Source: Tritrichomonas musculus
Taxonomy: Eukaryota > Parabasalia > Tritrichomonadida > Tritrichomonadidae
DNA: 64,000 bases
Direction: 5' to 3'
NCBI GenBank assembly: GCA_039105265.1
Contig: JAPFFF010000066.1
Location: forward strand, 496,001 to 560,000
This document shows positions 20,987 through 30,682 of this stretch, in pieces (position 1 is the first letter of the stretch; every line of letters starts with the position of its first letter). The position numbers and the translations under genes are program-made. The notes beneath the pieces were generated by a model. That model was not told the DNA's origin, searched no databases, and worked only from the letters and a program-made list of their open reading frames with translations.

Positions 20987-21220
20987 TTAGTAATAATTGT
21001 TCATAAATTTTCTCTCGATTATTTTGATATTTTTTATTATTTATTTATTTTTGCTTTTATATGATATTGATACTAAGATGATCTTTAAATAGGTTATATT
21101 TACAAGTATAACGATATATAGGTAAAATCAAAAATAATCTTATTAAAAAACATTTATACAAACAGGTTATTTGAATAAATTAATTGACACCAATTCATTC
21201 AGATCAGCTTACAAATAATC

Positions 21221-22654
21221 TCAAGCTTTATAACTATCATTTAATTTTTCTCTTTTTTGTTTAATACCGTGTGAACGAGAAAGAGGGGGCAGCTTTAAAG
21301 AGAAGATGTCAGGTGTTTCAGCAGCCGATGCAATTAAACTTGTTTCACCTTTCTTTGCATTATTATCCGTAGAAGATGAAGAAAAATTTTTATTTTTTTG
21401 CAAAGAAGTAGTTGGTCTTGAAGCTGTTGCTTTGCTGATTTTTAGCATCATTTCGCCTTTCTGCATAATAACTTGAGAAGATTCTTTTTGTTTCTTCTGT
21501 AGCATTTGTAAATCTGCCATAATATTGTTAATATGATTTTGTAATGCGTCTGTTTTTCTCCCACAAACGATGCGGAGACGTGTCTCTTTGTCTTCAAATG
21601 AAATTTGCCGACTTTCTACTTCAGCTTGATGTTTCTCTTCAAGTAATTTAACTTGGGCTTGGAATTGAGATGATATTGAATGTGTAACTTCATCAATCTC
21701 GCGTTGTTCTTCCATAGCTACGCTTTGCTGAGCGATCTTAAGTTCATCAAAACGATTTGAATTCTGTAGTAATTGCATTTGATAGCGGAGAGTTCGGAGA
21801 TGAGAAGATGCTTGCGTATAGTGTCGTTGGACAGCAGGTGAGTTGAATTTATAGAAGAGATTTTCGAATTCTTGATTATGTTTAATTTTAAGATGCTGAA
21901 GGGTTTGATGATTTTGGGCTTTGAGTTCTGAAATTGAGCGATTTGTATGATCTTGGGCTTGCTGAAGTCTTTTTTCAGCTTTTTGTAATTTGTTTTTGAT
22001 TATTTGTTCTTTTTGGGAACGATTAATGCTTTTGAGAGTATCTTTATAGTTATGAATTATTTTAGCAATAATGTAATCTGATTTTTCTGCTTCATCAACT
22101 TCATGCAAAGCCATTTTATCATTTCGATAGCGTGTGATATAAGTAAGAACTGAAAGTGTGTCTTCAAATTCAATTGACAATGGATCTTTGTTTCCATTGA
22201 GAATTTCATTGCACATTGATGCAATTTCATCTTTATTCTTTTTTGAATTATCTGAAGGCTGTGGGGTTTGAGTTTGGGAATTTTCAATTTTTATTTCCAA
22301 TTTTGGCTCTGATTGGTTAGATTTATCAAATTCTTTGGAATCGTCGTTATTCTCTTTGTTTTCTGAATCTTCTTTATTTGGGGGTTGGTCTTCATTTTCC
22401 TGATATTGATCAATTTTTATATCTGCAATTGCTTTATTAGTATCGTTTACAGAGATGTCATCATTTTCGACAATATCATTAATGTTTTGATCTAAATTAT
22501 CATCCTTTTTTTCTTGGTTATCATTGTTTTGGTTTTCATCGTTATTATCATCATTAATTGAGCCAAAAAGAGTATTTGCTGTAGTTTCAAACGTTTTTGT
22601 GAGATTTTCATCGTCTTTTGATGGGTTTGATTCACCCGAATCACTTTCAGTCAT
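21221..22654 (-). CDS. Coiled-coil protein, unknown
   Basis: 477 residues. The first ~140 residues are Asp/Asn/Glu-rich and probably disordered. Residues about 140-230 hold a conserved-looking helical block (IASMCNEILNGNKDPLSIEF, YITRYRNDKMALHEVDEAEK). About 210-400 is a long coiled coil with many Gln, Lys and Glu (KLQKAEKRLQQAQDH, QVKLLEEKHQAEVESRQIS). The Ser/Thr/Lys-rich tail carries LPPLSRSHGIKQKRE. Such architecture is typical of cytoskeletal or trafficking scaffolds. I do not recognise the family. Complete frame, ATG at 22654, single gene, convergent with the membrane-protein gene 234 bp away. Confidence 0.75.
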   Translation of the reverse strand: MTESDSGESNPSKDDENLTKTFETTANTLFGSINDDNNDENQNNDNQEKKDDNLDQNINDIVENDDISVNDTNKAIADIKIDQYQENEDQPPNKEDSENKENNDDSKEFDKSNQSEPKLEIKIENSQTQTPQPSDNSKKNKDEIASMCNEILNGNKDPLSIEFEDTLSVLTYITRYRNDKMALHEVDEAEKSDYIIAKIIHNYKDTLKSINRSQKEQIIKNKLQKAEKRLQQAQDHTNRSISELKAQNHQTLQHLKIKHNQEFENLFYKFNSPAVQRHYTQASSHLRTLRYQMQLLQNSNRFDELKIAQQSVAMEEQREIDEVTHSISSQFQAQVKLLEEKHQAEVESRQISFEDKETRLRIVCGRKTDALQNHINNIMADLQMLQKKQKESSQVIMQKGEMMLKISKATASRPTTSLQKNKNFSSSSTDNNAKKGETSLIASAAETPDIFSLKLPPLSRSHGIKQKREKLNDSYKA

Positions 22655-23016
22655 TATATACTTAGTATAAATCCGTTATTTTGTTTTGGTGTTACTTTTT
22701 CATAATTATGAGTTTCACAGTACTCATTGAAATTTTTCAATAAGCACAAATCCGAATTGTGATGTAAAAAATGGTAAGGATTCAATTCCATCATATTATA
22801 AGTTAATCGATAAATTCTTCTGGAGAAGAATGAAAAACAATTATATATACTTCGAGATTAATGCATAAAGATTCCAAACCATGCATTAAGAAAAAGTATT
22901 CAAAAAGTTATGATTTTTCTGATGAAGATAAATGGTCAAAATTGACCTATATTTTTCAGGAAATTGACATTTTCCCGGAAAATGTAATAATTGGCAATTT
23001 TCCTGAAAAAATTTTA
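22655..23016. other. Intergenic stretch with short palindromes
   Basis: Contains AGTATTCAAAAAGTTA at 22895-22910 (a 15-base match to copies near 10044 and 50323) and small inverted words such as CATTTTCCCGGAAAATG at 22969-22985. No gene. Confidence 0.5.
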
Positions 23017-23152
23017 AAGATCTTGCATTCCTAGGAATTCGATTGGCTTCTATGAATTCCTATTATTCTCTTTTGAACTGAGAATATTCGCTCTACCTCT
23101 GCTTCATATACTCCTATAGAAGCCAATCGAATTCCTAGGAATGCAAGATCTT
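23017..23152. repeat. Perfect 37-bp inverted repeat, 136-bp hairpin element
   Basis: Arms 23017-23053 and 23116-23152 are exact inverted copies (arm begins AAGATCTTGCATTCCTAGGA), around a 62-bp loop. The arms contain the internal palindromes AAGATCTT and TTCCTAGGAA. It sits directly beside a poly(T) tract and the end of a decayed hAT transposase, so it may be an element terminus or an independent MITE. Confidence 0.75.
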
Positions 23153-23187
23153 GAAATTCTTTTTTTATTTTTTTTTTTATTTTTTTT

Positions 23188-23190
<3 letters not shown>

Positions 23191-23240
<50 letters not shown>
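23191..23240. repeat. Poly(T) tract, about 50 T
   Basis: T run preceded by T-rich sequence with single A interruptions. On the minus strand it is a poly(A) run following the hAT coding remnant; the poly-lysine read through it is an artefact. Confidence 0.95.
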
Positions 23241-23241
<1 letters not shown>

Positions 23242-24510
23242 ATGAATTCGTCGCCAATAAGTGTCCATTGACTCATTTTCTTTTATTTGGATAAAGTTTT
23301 CGGTTGAATCTTGGAAAAGCCATTTTTGGAGCATATCACCAATATTGCTTAGATGTAGTATTTGTCCTTGTTCTTCTAAGAATGCTGTCGTATTTGGGAC
23401 AATGTTTTCAAATAGATCAATAAATAGACGTTCATTAATTGGTTTTTGTTCAAGTTCTTCTTTTATCTTCAAATATAAATTAAATCTTGATCTGGTTGAC
23501 ATTAATAAGCGTTTTGCTGATTCTGTCATTTCAACAAATGTTGTGTCACTATTTTCATCTTCTTGTATTAGCACTTCTTCTTCCTCTTCATCTTCTTCTT
23601 CAAAAAAGACTTCCTCTTCCTCTTCTTCCTCTAAAAAGGCTTCTTCTTCCTCTTCTTCAACTTTAGTGATTTGAGTTGTATTTTTTCTATTTTGCTTTGC
23701 TTTCTCAGTATTTTGTTCTATATTTTCAGCATTTGTTATAAGGTATTTGAGAACAGGAGTCAATGGAACAGGTTCATGTTCTGGAATATTTGATAGTGGT
23801 GTTTTAGCTGGACGGTTAATATTTTCGTTAATTTGCTCATGATTCTCAAGAATTTTACCTATTGTTGAAAATTCTCATTTGTTCTGATGAAATTCCGTCC
23901 TTCTGGAGAAAGAGCAAATTCTGCTTGGATTAAAGGAATCGGAAGTGATAACATTCGTGCAAGGAAATCAGTTGAAACTTGAGTAAAAATTTGAACACCA
24001 ACTTCAGTTTTTATTTTAATAGTGTTTTTGATTAAATTTTTTATCGTTAAATCTATCAAAGGCAAAAGCATGCTCAATGATGTTGATCGCTCTTCGATCA
24101 CAAGCGAGAATTTGTATAAAGGATGTAAGATATAATAAAGATCAGAAATTATATCGCCACTAAATGGTATTTCTTTGATTGCACAAAGGTTAGCCAATTC
24201 AGGAGCATTTTCAACCAAAAAAGTTAAAACTTCCACTATATAAAACCATCTTGTTTCAACGGTTGATGGACATGCTTTTCCAATTACATTTAATCCCTCT
24301 GGTGACCTACAAATTTCTATTAAAGTGTCAATATATGTAGCTAAATTTTTAAATAAACTATTTGAGAGTAAAGAAGCAAAAACTCTAATTGTCATGTGAG
24401 AAACACATGGAATATGAACAATAGCTTTTATATTGGGATTTTCATGATTTCTTAACAATTCAATTATCCCAGATGTTTGAGCTGTTTGAGAATCTGCGAT
24501 TATAGTTTTA
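23241..24510 (-). pseudogene. hAT-type transposase remnant
   Basis: Minus-strand coding pieces. The first (24510-23859) starts without a Met at KTIIADSQTAQTSGIIELLR and continues through IPCVSHMTIRVFASLL and CPSTVETRWFYIVEVL. The D...H-x-x-C/S-H and E/T-R-W layout is the central catalytic region of hAT transposases. After a frame change near 23865, the second piece (to 23241) has a long Glu-rich insert and a C-terminal helical block (MLQKWLFQDSTENF, DTYWRRIH) like the hAT dimerisation end. The N-terminal BED-finger part is missing. A plain DNA transposon, clearly dead. Tandem repeats that look like subterminal repeats follow at 24648-24951. Confidence 0.65.
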
Positions 24511-24647
24511 TATTATATCTTTTTCCTTTGACTTTTTGACAATGATAAATTAATATTTTTTTTTTCATGAAAATCCCAAAGATTTAAAAAAAATTGAATG
24601 TATTTTGGTTTTCCCTACCTTTTATTGAATACAACAATCCCTTTTAA

Positions 24648-24728
24648 TCCCAAAATTCAATACTTTCATCCCATCAAATCCCAAAATTCAATACTCTAGT
24701 CCCATGAAAACCTAAAATTCAATACTCT
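24648..24728. repeat. 31-bp tandem repeat, three copies
   Basis: Copies start at 24648, 24679 and 24710; core TCCCAAAATTCAATACTCT followed by (A/G)TCCCAT. More diverged AATCCCA words go on to about 24810 and reappear at 24962-25010. Position beside the hAT remnant suggests subterminal transposase-binding repeats. Confidence 0.75.
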
Positions 24729-24840
24729 AATCCCAAGATTGAATGATAAAATCCGATAAATCTCAGAAAATTGAATAGAACTCTCTCAAAATTGAGAGAA
24801 TCCCTTTCAATTTAATGGGATTAGTATATTTTAACAAAAA

Positions 24841-24951
24841 TATGGTTACTTTAAAATCACAGAAATATGGTTATAATTTAAATTCATAATAATATGGTTA
24901 TAATAAATTCACAATAATATGGTTATATTAAATGCTTTAATAATATGGTTA
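24841..24951. repeat. About 26-bp tandem repeat, five copies
   Basis: TATGGTTA starts at 24841, 24866, 24893, 24918 and 24944 in units like AATATGGTTATAATAAATTC. Regular 25-27 bp spacing. Likely part of the same decayed hAT element. Confidence 0.75.
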
Positions 24952-26120
24952 TAATAACAAAATCCCATAAATCCCAGATTTTAATCCCATTTGGATTAGA
25001 AAAAGTAAAATGGGACTATCTGACATGCTTAAATAATTATAATATTTAATCTATTTAAAACCAAAAATAATCACAATACAAGCCAACTTATTTTTTTAGA
25101 AATTCAATTGAAAATCATTGTTTAATTGAATTATTCTTTTTTTTTTTTTTTTTTTTTTTAGTTTATCTCATATATAATGCATATTATATATAAAAAGTAA
25201 TATATATTATATATTTAAAATAAAATAATGTTTTAATAAAAATAATACTAGGATTAAAAATGTTTATTATTCCAATATAAAAAATATAATAACTGAAAAA
25301 GTTAAAAATTTATTAAAAATAAAATAAAATATAAACATGTTTATCTCTAGATAATAAATGTTTTTTAAACATATAAATATTAATATGTTATCAATATATG
25401 GTATAATAATTAATAAAAAAATTAAATATATATCTATATTACATCAATTTTTATAAACAAATTATCTAGCCTCTCAATTAAATAACTATTTTTATTCAGA
25501 AAAATAAAAATAGAAATATCTCAAAAATAGGAGTATAAAATTCTTATCCATTAAAGTACAATCTTAGTTTCAAAATAAAAATAAAGAAATTATGATCAAA
25601 ATTACAATATTTCGTCAATTTCTCTTCATTAATACCTCTGAATTTTGTTAAAATTATTTTTCTTTTGTGAAAATTATTTTTTGTCCTCTCAATTTTTATT
25701 TTTTATGTACATCATAATATATCCAAGATGATAATATAAATATTATATATATACAATTAAATTTTTAATTTTAATTAATAAATTATTTTTAATAAAAATA
25801 TTTGTTAAAATGATAAATATATATTTGTTTGATAACAACGATTCATTTTTTTTATTTTCAATTAAAAACGAAAAAATTCAACAAAATTGAGGAAATATTC
25901 TTCATTTGAGAAAAAGAATTGCGTGGTTATATAGAAATAAATGAAACAGATTTTTACTTTTTTTTTTCAATGAAATATAGGTAATCAAATTTAAAATTAA
26001 ATTATTAATACAATATTAAATATAAAATTAGAATAATATTTGTATTTATATTCTAAAACATTAAGATACAAATAAAAGTTTAAGGAAAATCATTTGTAAA
26101 AAAAATCTTTTGTATATTTC
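24952..26120. other. AT-rich non-coding stretch of 1.2 kb
   Basis: Includes a 20+ T run near 25137-25159 and long AT dinucleotide-like sequence. No gene or element recognised. Confidence 0.5.
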
Positions 26121-26125
26121 TCACA
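26121..26125 (+). promoter_or_regulatory. Initiator-like motif of the caspase-like gene
   Basis: TCACA with its A 13 bp before the ATG at 26136, matching TCA(C/T)(A/T). Confidence 0.4.
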
Positions 26126-26135
26126 AAATTAAAAA

Positions 26136-27182
26136 ATGGATATAGATCGTGCCAATGAGATAATGGACGATCTAAAAGAAAAAATTGAGTTGGGTCTTCA
26201 AGATTTAAAAAAGAAAATAAAGGAGTCCAATTTGAAAATAAAGAATAGCTGGAACAAGTCAATGGATAATCTCAAAGTTACTTTTGCCAAAGTTAAATCA
26301 TCCAAAATATTTAAATTTAATCCATTTGATCCATCGAGTTGGGAAGATTCAGATAACTTTGAGCCAGAAAACCCACCTTCAGCAACCCTCACGATTGAAA
26401 CGTTTGAAGAATTACGAAACCATAATACAGAAGAATTAGCGCTAAAGCAACTTAATGAACTTGCCATAGATTTAAAGTCACTCGATGCATCACAATTGAC
26501 TGAGGCACCTCGTAATTGCTTCATATTATGCAATACTTATAACAAACCTCAGTATAAATTAGGTGTTGGACCATTAAATGACTCAATTACAGTTGCTGCA
26601 AATCACAAACGAATGGGCTATACAGTTTATTTCCTTCATAATCCTACATCAGACGTTTTTCTCAAATATCTTCCAATTTTCCTTCAAAAAACCACACAAC
26701 ATTTAACTGTTTTTTACACAGGGCATGGTGCAAATGTTAAAGATTTAAACAATGATGAAAAAGATGGATTAGATGAAGTTATAGTATTTGATGAAAATTA
26801 TATTACTGACGATGAGTTAGCTAAAATTGTTAGACAAAATGCATCAGGTAAAGCAAAGGTAATATTGTTGAACGATTGCTGCCATAGTGGCACCATTTGG
26901 GATTTACCAACAGACATTGAAAAAGCCAAACAGTTTCCAGCAAATATTATTTGCTTATCAGCTGCAAATGATGATGAACAAGCAAAACAGGGAAGAAGAG
27001 GATTTAACGACCAAGGATTCTTTACATTCCTTTTATTCAAAGAAGTCAGAACAAATAAAGCGGTAAATCCAAGGGATATTCAAAGCAAAATTACAAATCT
27101 TCTTGTAAGTTATAACCAACGCGTTGTTGTTACACCAACCAGACCTGAATTATTAGATCAACCACTTTTCCCTCAAGATTAA
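26136..27182 (+). CDS. Caspase-like peptidase (clan CD, family C14, metacaspase type)
   Basis: 348 residues. Residues 1-60 form an amphipathic, Lys/Glu-rich helix (NEIMDDLKEKIELGLQDLKK). The p20-like domain runs from about 125: RNCFILCNTY, GPLNDSITVAANHKRMGYTV, TVFYTGHGAN (catalytic H197) and VILLNDCCHSGTI (catalytic C249 in the D-C-C-H-S-G box). A p10-like part follows (NIICLSAANDDEQAKQGRRG, QGFFTFLLFKEV). The family cleaves after Arg/Lys in metacaspases; the acidic residues near the pocket fit this, but specificity is not proven. No prodomain zinc finger or Pro-rich start. Complete gene, probably cytosolic. A paracaspase-like member of C14 is the alternative. Confidence 0.88.
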   Translation: MDIDRANEIMDDLKEKIELGLQDLKKKIKESNLKIKNSWNKSMDNLKVTFAKVKSSKIFKFNPFDPSSWEDSDNFEPENPPSATLTIETFEELRNHNTEELALKQLNELAIDLKSLDASQLTEAPRNCFILCNTYNKPQYKLGVGPLNDSITVAANHKRMGYTVYFLHNPTSDVFLKYLPIFLQKTTQHLTVFYTGHGANVKDLNNDEKDGLDEVIVFDENYITDDELAKIVRQNASGKAKVILLNDCCHSGTIWDLPTDIEKAKQFPANIICLSAANDDEQAKQGRRGFNDQGFFTFLLFKEVRTNKAVNPRDIQSKITNLLVSYNQRVVVTPTRPELLDQPLFPQD

Positions 27183-27345
27183 ACATCTTATTTAATCATT
27201 ATTTTTTCCCCTTCTTTTATGAATTCAAATAAATGCTTTCTAACTAAAAAAAAAAATAAAATGTAAAGATCATTATATACGACCATTTAAACACAGAAAA
27301 CTAATTTTCAAACACAACTAATATAAAAATAAAAACAATTTTTTT

Positions 27346-28713
27346 TTAAAAGAATGAATCTTCATTGTCAGACTCATCATTATCATTAGCATAATTCGAA
27401 TTCAGGTTGTCGTTTCCTCCTTTCTTCTCAAATGTAGTAATTGATTTTACAGATACAATAGTCTGGTCCTTAAAAAGCGTCATTCTAAATGGATCAGTCC
27501 CTTCTTCCTTAAGCCATGTAGTAGAAGGAGCTGCTGACGATACAGATGCTTGATTTGTTGTTGATTGTTGCGCTGTGGAAGACTGCGACACTTGAATACT
27601 GTGACTTTTGAGTGATGAGATGGAAGAATTGCTTCCACTGCGATGAACAGAGGCGTTTCCAACACTTTTTTTCTCAAAAAACATATCTTCACTTGAGAGT
27701 AGCATTCTCCGCATCGGAATTCGTTTCTCAGACCAGCCAATTTCGCATTTTGCAAATTCATGCTGTGCTTGTCGCTGCTTCTTCCTGATTCTGAGGCCAA
27801 TAAAAGAAAGGATATCTGTTCTTGGATATGATTCACTTCCCAATTTCTCTCGTTCGTAAACAGAAAAGAAACCTTGATCATTGGGCTTATTAGAGAGGAG
27901 GGGCCGGGTTGATCGGCGGCTACTGATACGTTTGGTCACTTTGGAGATTTGATCTCTGCAAATTTCCATCTTTTGGAGAGATTTGCGGAAATCGAGAATA
28001 TCAACTTTATTTTCAAGAATAGATGTTGATTCATCAATACTAATATGTTTGTCTGATATATCACCGATTTTATGATTACTTGGAGGAGAAATCTTCTTCG
28101 TTCGTAATTCTAAGACATCAATTTGTGGGTCTTTTGGTGGAGGAAGTTTGATGATGCGGCTGAGAAGATAATGAGAAGATATTTGTATATCGAAACTAAG
28201 CATGTAAAAAACATATAGAAATCGATCTTGTGATTCAGTTCGTACATTATTACCAAACTGCGTGGCAAAATCAGTAGGCCTACTCGGCAGTATTTCTAAG
28301 GTTTGATTAAGGATTTTTTGAAATTCGTGAAAAGTATTATACATAAATCCAAATAAGTCACTTTTTTTTTGGTCCTCATGCAAAATAACACTTTTTCTAG
28401 CAATTGGATAATAATTCTGGTTTTGCAATAAACTTAAATAATGTGAACCAACAAATATTCTTTTGCGAAGGTCATCAATTTTATTATTTCCCTCTTTTAA
28501 TTTTATTTTTAAAAAACCATGTTTTGATGAATAGTTATTTTCTGGTATCTTAATTCCAAGCTGTTGATATTTATTTGAAAAAGGATTAAATTGATTAGAA
28601 TTATTATTATTAAGAGACAATGGCTGAGAAAGTAAAATTTTATATTGTTGATATGGAACAGATTTTTGCTTCGCTTTTATGGTAAACCGGCTGACGGCTT
28701 CAGAATCGGACAT
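27346..28713 (-). CDS. Unknown 455-residue protein
   Basis: A single complete frame, ATG at 28713. Residues 1-60 are Gln/Asn/Ser-rich. About 60-200 looks folded (RKRIFVGSHYLSLLQNQNYY, DLFGFMYNTFHEFQKILNQT, RFLYVFYMLSFDIQISSHYL). The rest has basic patches (KRISSRRSTRPL, RIRKKQRQAQHEF) and a Ser/Thr-rich, acidic tail ending DNEDSFF. No signal peptide or membrane segment. I do not recognise a family. Convergent with the caspase-like gene, 163 bp away. Confidence 0.65.
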   Translation of the reverse strand: MSDSEAVSRFTIKAKQKSVPYQQYKILLSQPLSLNNNNSNQFNPFSNKYQQLGIKIPENNYSSKHGFLKIKLKEGNNKIDDLRKRIFVGSHYLSLLQNQNYYPIARKSVILHEDQKKSDLFGFMYNTFHEFQKILNQTLEILPSRPTDFATQFGNNVRTESQDRFLYVFYMLSFDIQISSHYLLSRIIKLPPPKDPQIDVLELRTKKISPPSNHKIGDISDKHISIDESTSILENKVDILDFRKSLQKMEICRDQISKVTKRISSRRSTRPLLSNKPNDQGFFSVYEREKLGSESYPRTDILSFIGLRIRKKQRQAQHEFAKCEIGWSEKRIPMRRMLLSSEDMFFEKKSVGNASVHRSGSNSSISSLKSHSIQVSQSSTAQQSTTNQASVSSAAPSTTWLKEEGTDPFRMTLFKDQTIVSVKSITTFEKKGGNDNLNSNYANDNDESDNEDSFF

Positions 28714-28879
28714 CTTAATAAATAAAAATTTTGTACGTTATACTTCAAATATGGTTAAAAGAATAATATATCCATTGTTAACCATCATTATTATCAAATA
28801 AATTGCCTGAACATACCATAAAGAGAATTTTATTGGAGTAATAATATCTTAAAAAATTCAAACAATAATTACCTTTCAC

Positions 28880-29934
28880 CAGGGATGTTTATCGATAGTG
28901 TCCGATAACGGTTAAATACGTTGCCGATATTATCGATATTATCGGGAGTAGAGTAGAATAACCGATAATATCCGATAAAAAATATCATTATCGATAAAAA
29001 CGGTTTTCTCATGGCCAATAATGACCGATATTTTTAACTTTTTTAAGGTAAAGAAAAGATATTTACTTGAAACTATGGCTATTTAATTGTTATATAATTA
29101 TATAAAAGTTATTTTTTCAAGTAATGACATATAAAAAAGCTTACATGTACAAATGATCAAATTATTTAAAAAGATTTTTTATATTTCATAGGAAATTAAC
29201 TTTTATTATAATAAAAGATGAGTAATATATTATAATTCTAATAAAATTTAAGTATGAAATTTAAAATCAATAAAGATAGTTTTATTTTGGCAAAAAATTT
29301 AAATTTATCAAAAAGTGAACACAATAACTTTTTGTAAATTAAAAAAATCTTCTCCATTTCTCTAAATATTTTTAGACTTGATATTCTTTTAATAAAAAAA
29401 AAACGCAAGTTATTTTAGTAGCATTGCATTAATATTTCATTACATATTAAGATTCGTTAATTTGAAAATATGGAAATAATTTAATACTGAGAAGATATGA
29501 GGAAATTATCGTCTTATAACTTTGTTCTTAATCATAATCTTTTTTTGTTGTCCAATTGGTTCTTTTTTAAAAATTTTGAAAATAATCTTTTTATGTATTA
29601 ATCAAAACCCTGATTTTTTAGCTTCTCATTATTATATTGGACATATAATGCACTCTGACCTTATTTCGCTTATTTCAGCATGCACTATTGAAGTACAATT
29701 AAAAATATAAAATTCCAAATTTTAATCAAAAATGTAAAAAAAAAGTATGGAAATTTAATTATAAAATATCGGAGAATATCGAACCGTAATCGTCCGATAG
29801 TGACCAAATATCCGCGGTTTTGCTTAACGTATTTATCGATAATTATTGGTTATCGAACAAATTTTTATCGATATTATCGGACTATCGATAATGAGCCGAT
29901 AATCGATATTTATCATCATCGATCGACAACTCTA
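28880..29934. mobile_element. Non-autonomous hAT element with 8-bp target duplication
   Basis: The 1,055-bp element starts CAGGGATGTTTATCGATAG and its other end, reversed, reads TAGAGTTGTCGATCGATG, both fitting the hAT pattern (C/T)AG-N-G-N-TG. It is flanked on both sides by CCTTTCAC (28872-28879 and 29935-29942), an exact 8-bp target duplication as expected for hAT. Both ends carry dense TATCGATA/CCGATAA words (28890-29030 and 29768-29925), typical subterminal repeats. The middle is AT-rich with no transposase; a 62-codon hydrophobic frame at 29522 is not convincing. It therefore depends on a transposase supplied elsewhere. Confidence 0.88.
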
Positions 29935-29942
29935 CCTTTCAC

Positions 29943-30682
29943 AGATAAAATGCAAAAAATTATTGTAAATGTATAAGATTATGAATTTTTTTTTTTTTTA
30001 ATTTTTATTTTTGTAGATGTAAAATGGAATCATTTTAAACGCATTAACTTATGATCTTTTTGCAATGTATATAACAAAACTATGTATGATAAATTTTTTT
30101 AAATTTGTTTTATTTAATTGTAATTATCATAAATATATACTTAAAACTGATAAATTTATTTAATTTTAAAATAATAATTACAATAGGCTTTATATATTAA
30201 CTATTTTAAGATAATGAATTAAGATATCATAATTTTTGTGTTTTTTAACAATATTGAATAATGAAATTATTTTCGTTCAATTATTTCATAATAATTTTTT
30301 ATTAATCATTAATATCTTTATATAAAAAAATAATTTCAAATATATTGCAATTTATATAATTGTATAATTATATTTTAATATTATAAATATTATTATAACT
30401 CGTTTGAATTAATAATTTAAAAAAATAAAAAGATATTATCGTATGACCAATGATTATAAAAAATTACTTTTGTATTGAGTATAATATTTTGATATTTTTA
30501 TTATATCCTAAATTAATAGACCTATGATAAACATAAAATTATGATATTTTATATCAATTCAATTTCAATAACGATCAAATAAATTCTAAAGCTCTAAATT
30601 TAAAAAGCTTTATTTTATCAAAAAGTTGGAATTGAGAAGATAATTTTCAAACTTAATTTTTTTTTAATTTATCAATATCTGA
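29943..30682. other. AT-rich upstream region of ankyrin gene B
   Basis: 740 bp of very AT-rich sequence with a 13-T run near 29987. No gene or element seen. Confidence 0.5.

Noticed and set aside
23104-23240. Poly-lysine tail of the hAT remnant
   Set aside because: Read-through of a poly(T) tract and of the hairpin element; not part of a protein.
29522-29710. 62-codon hydrophobic frame inside the non-autonomous hAT element
   Set aside because: Short, AT-driven composition, no transposase motif.
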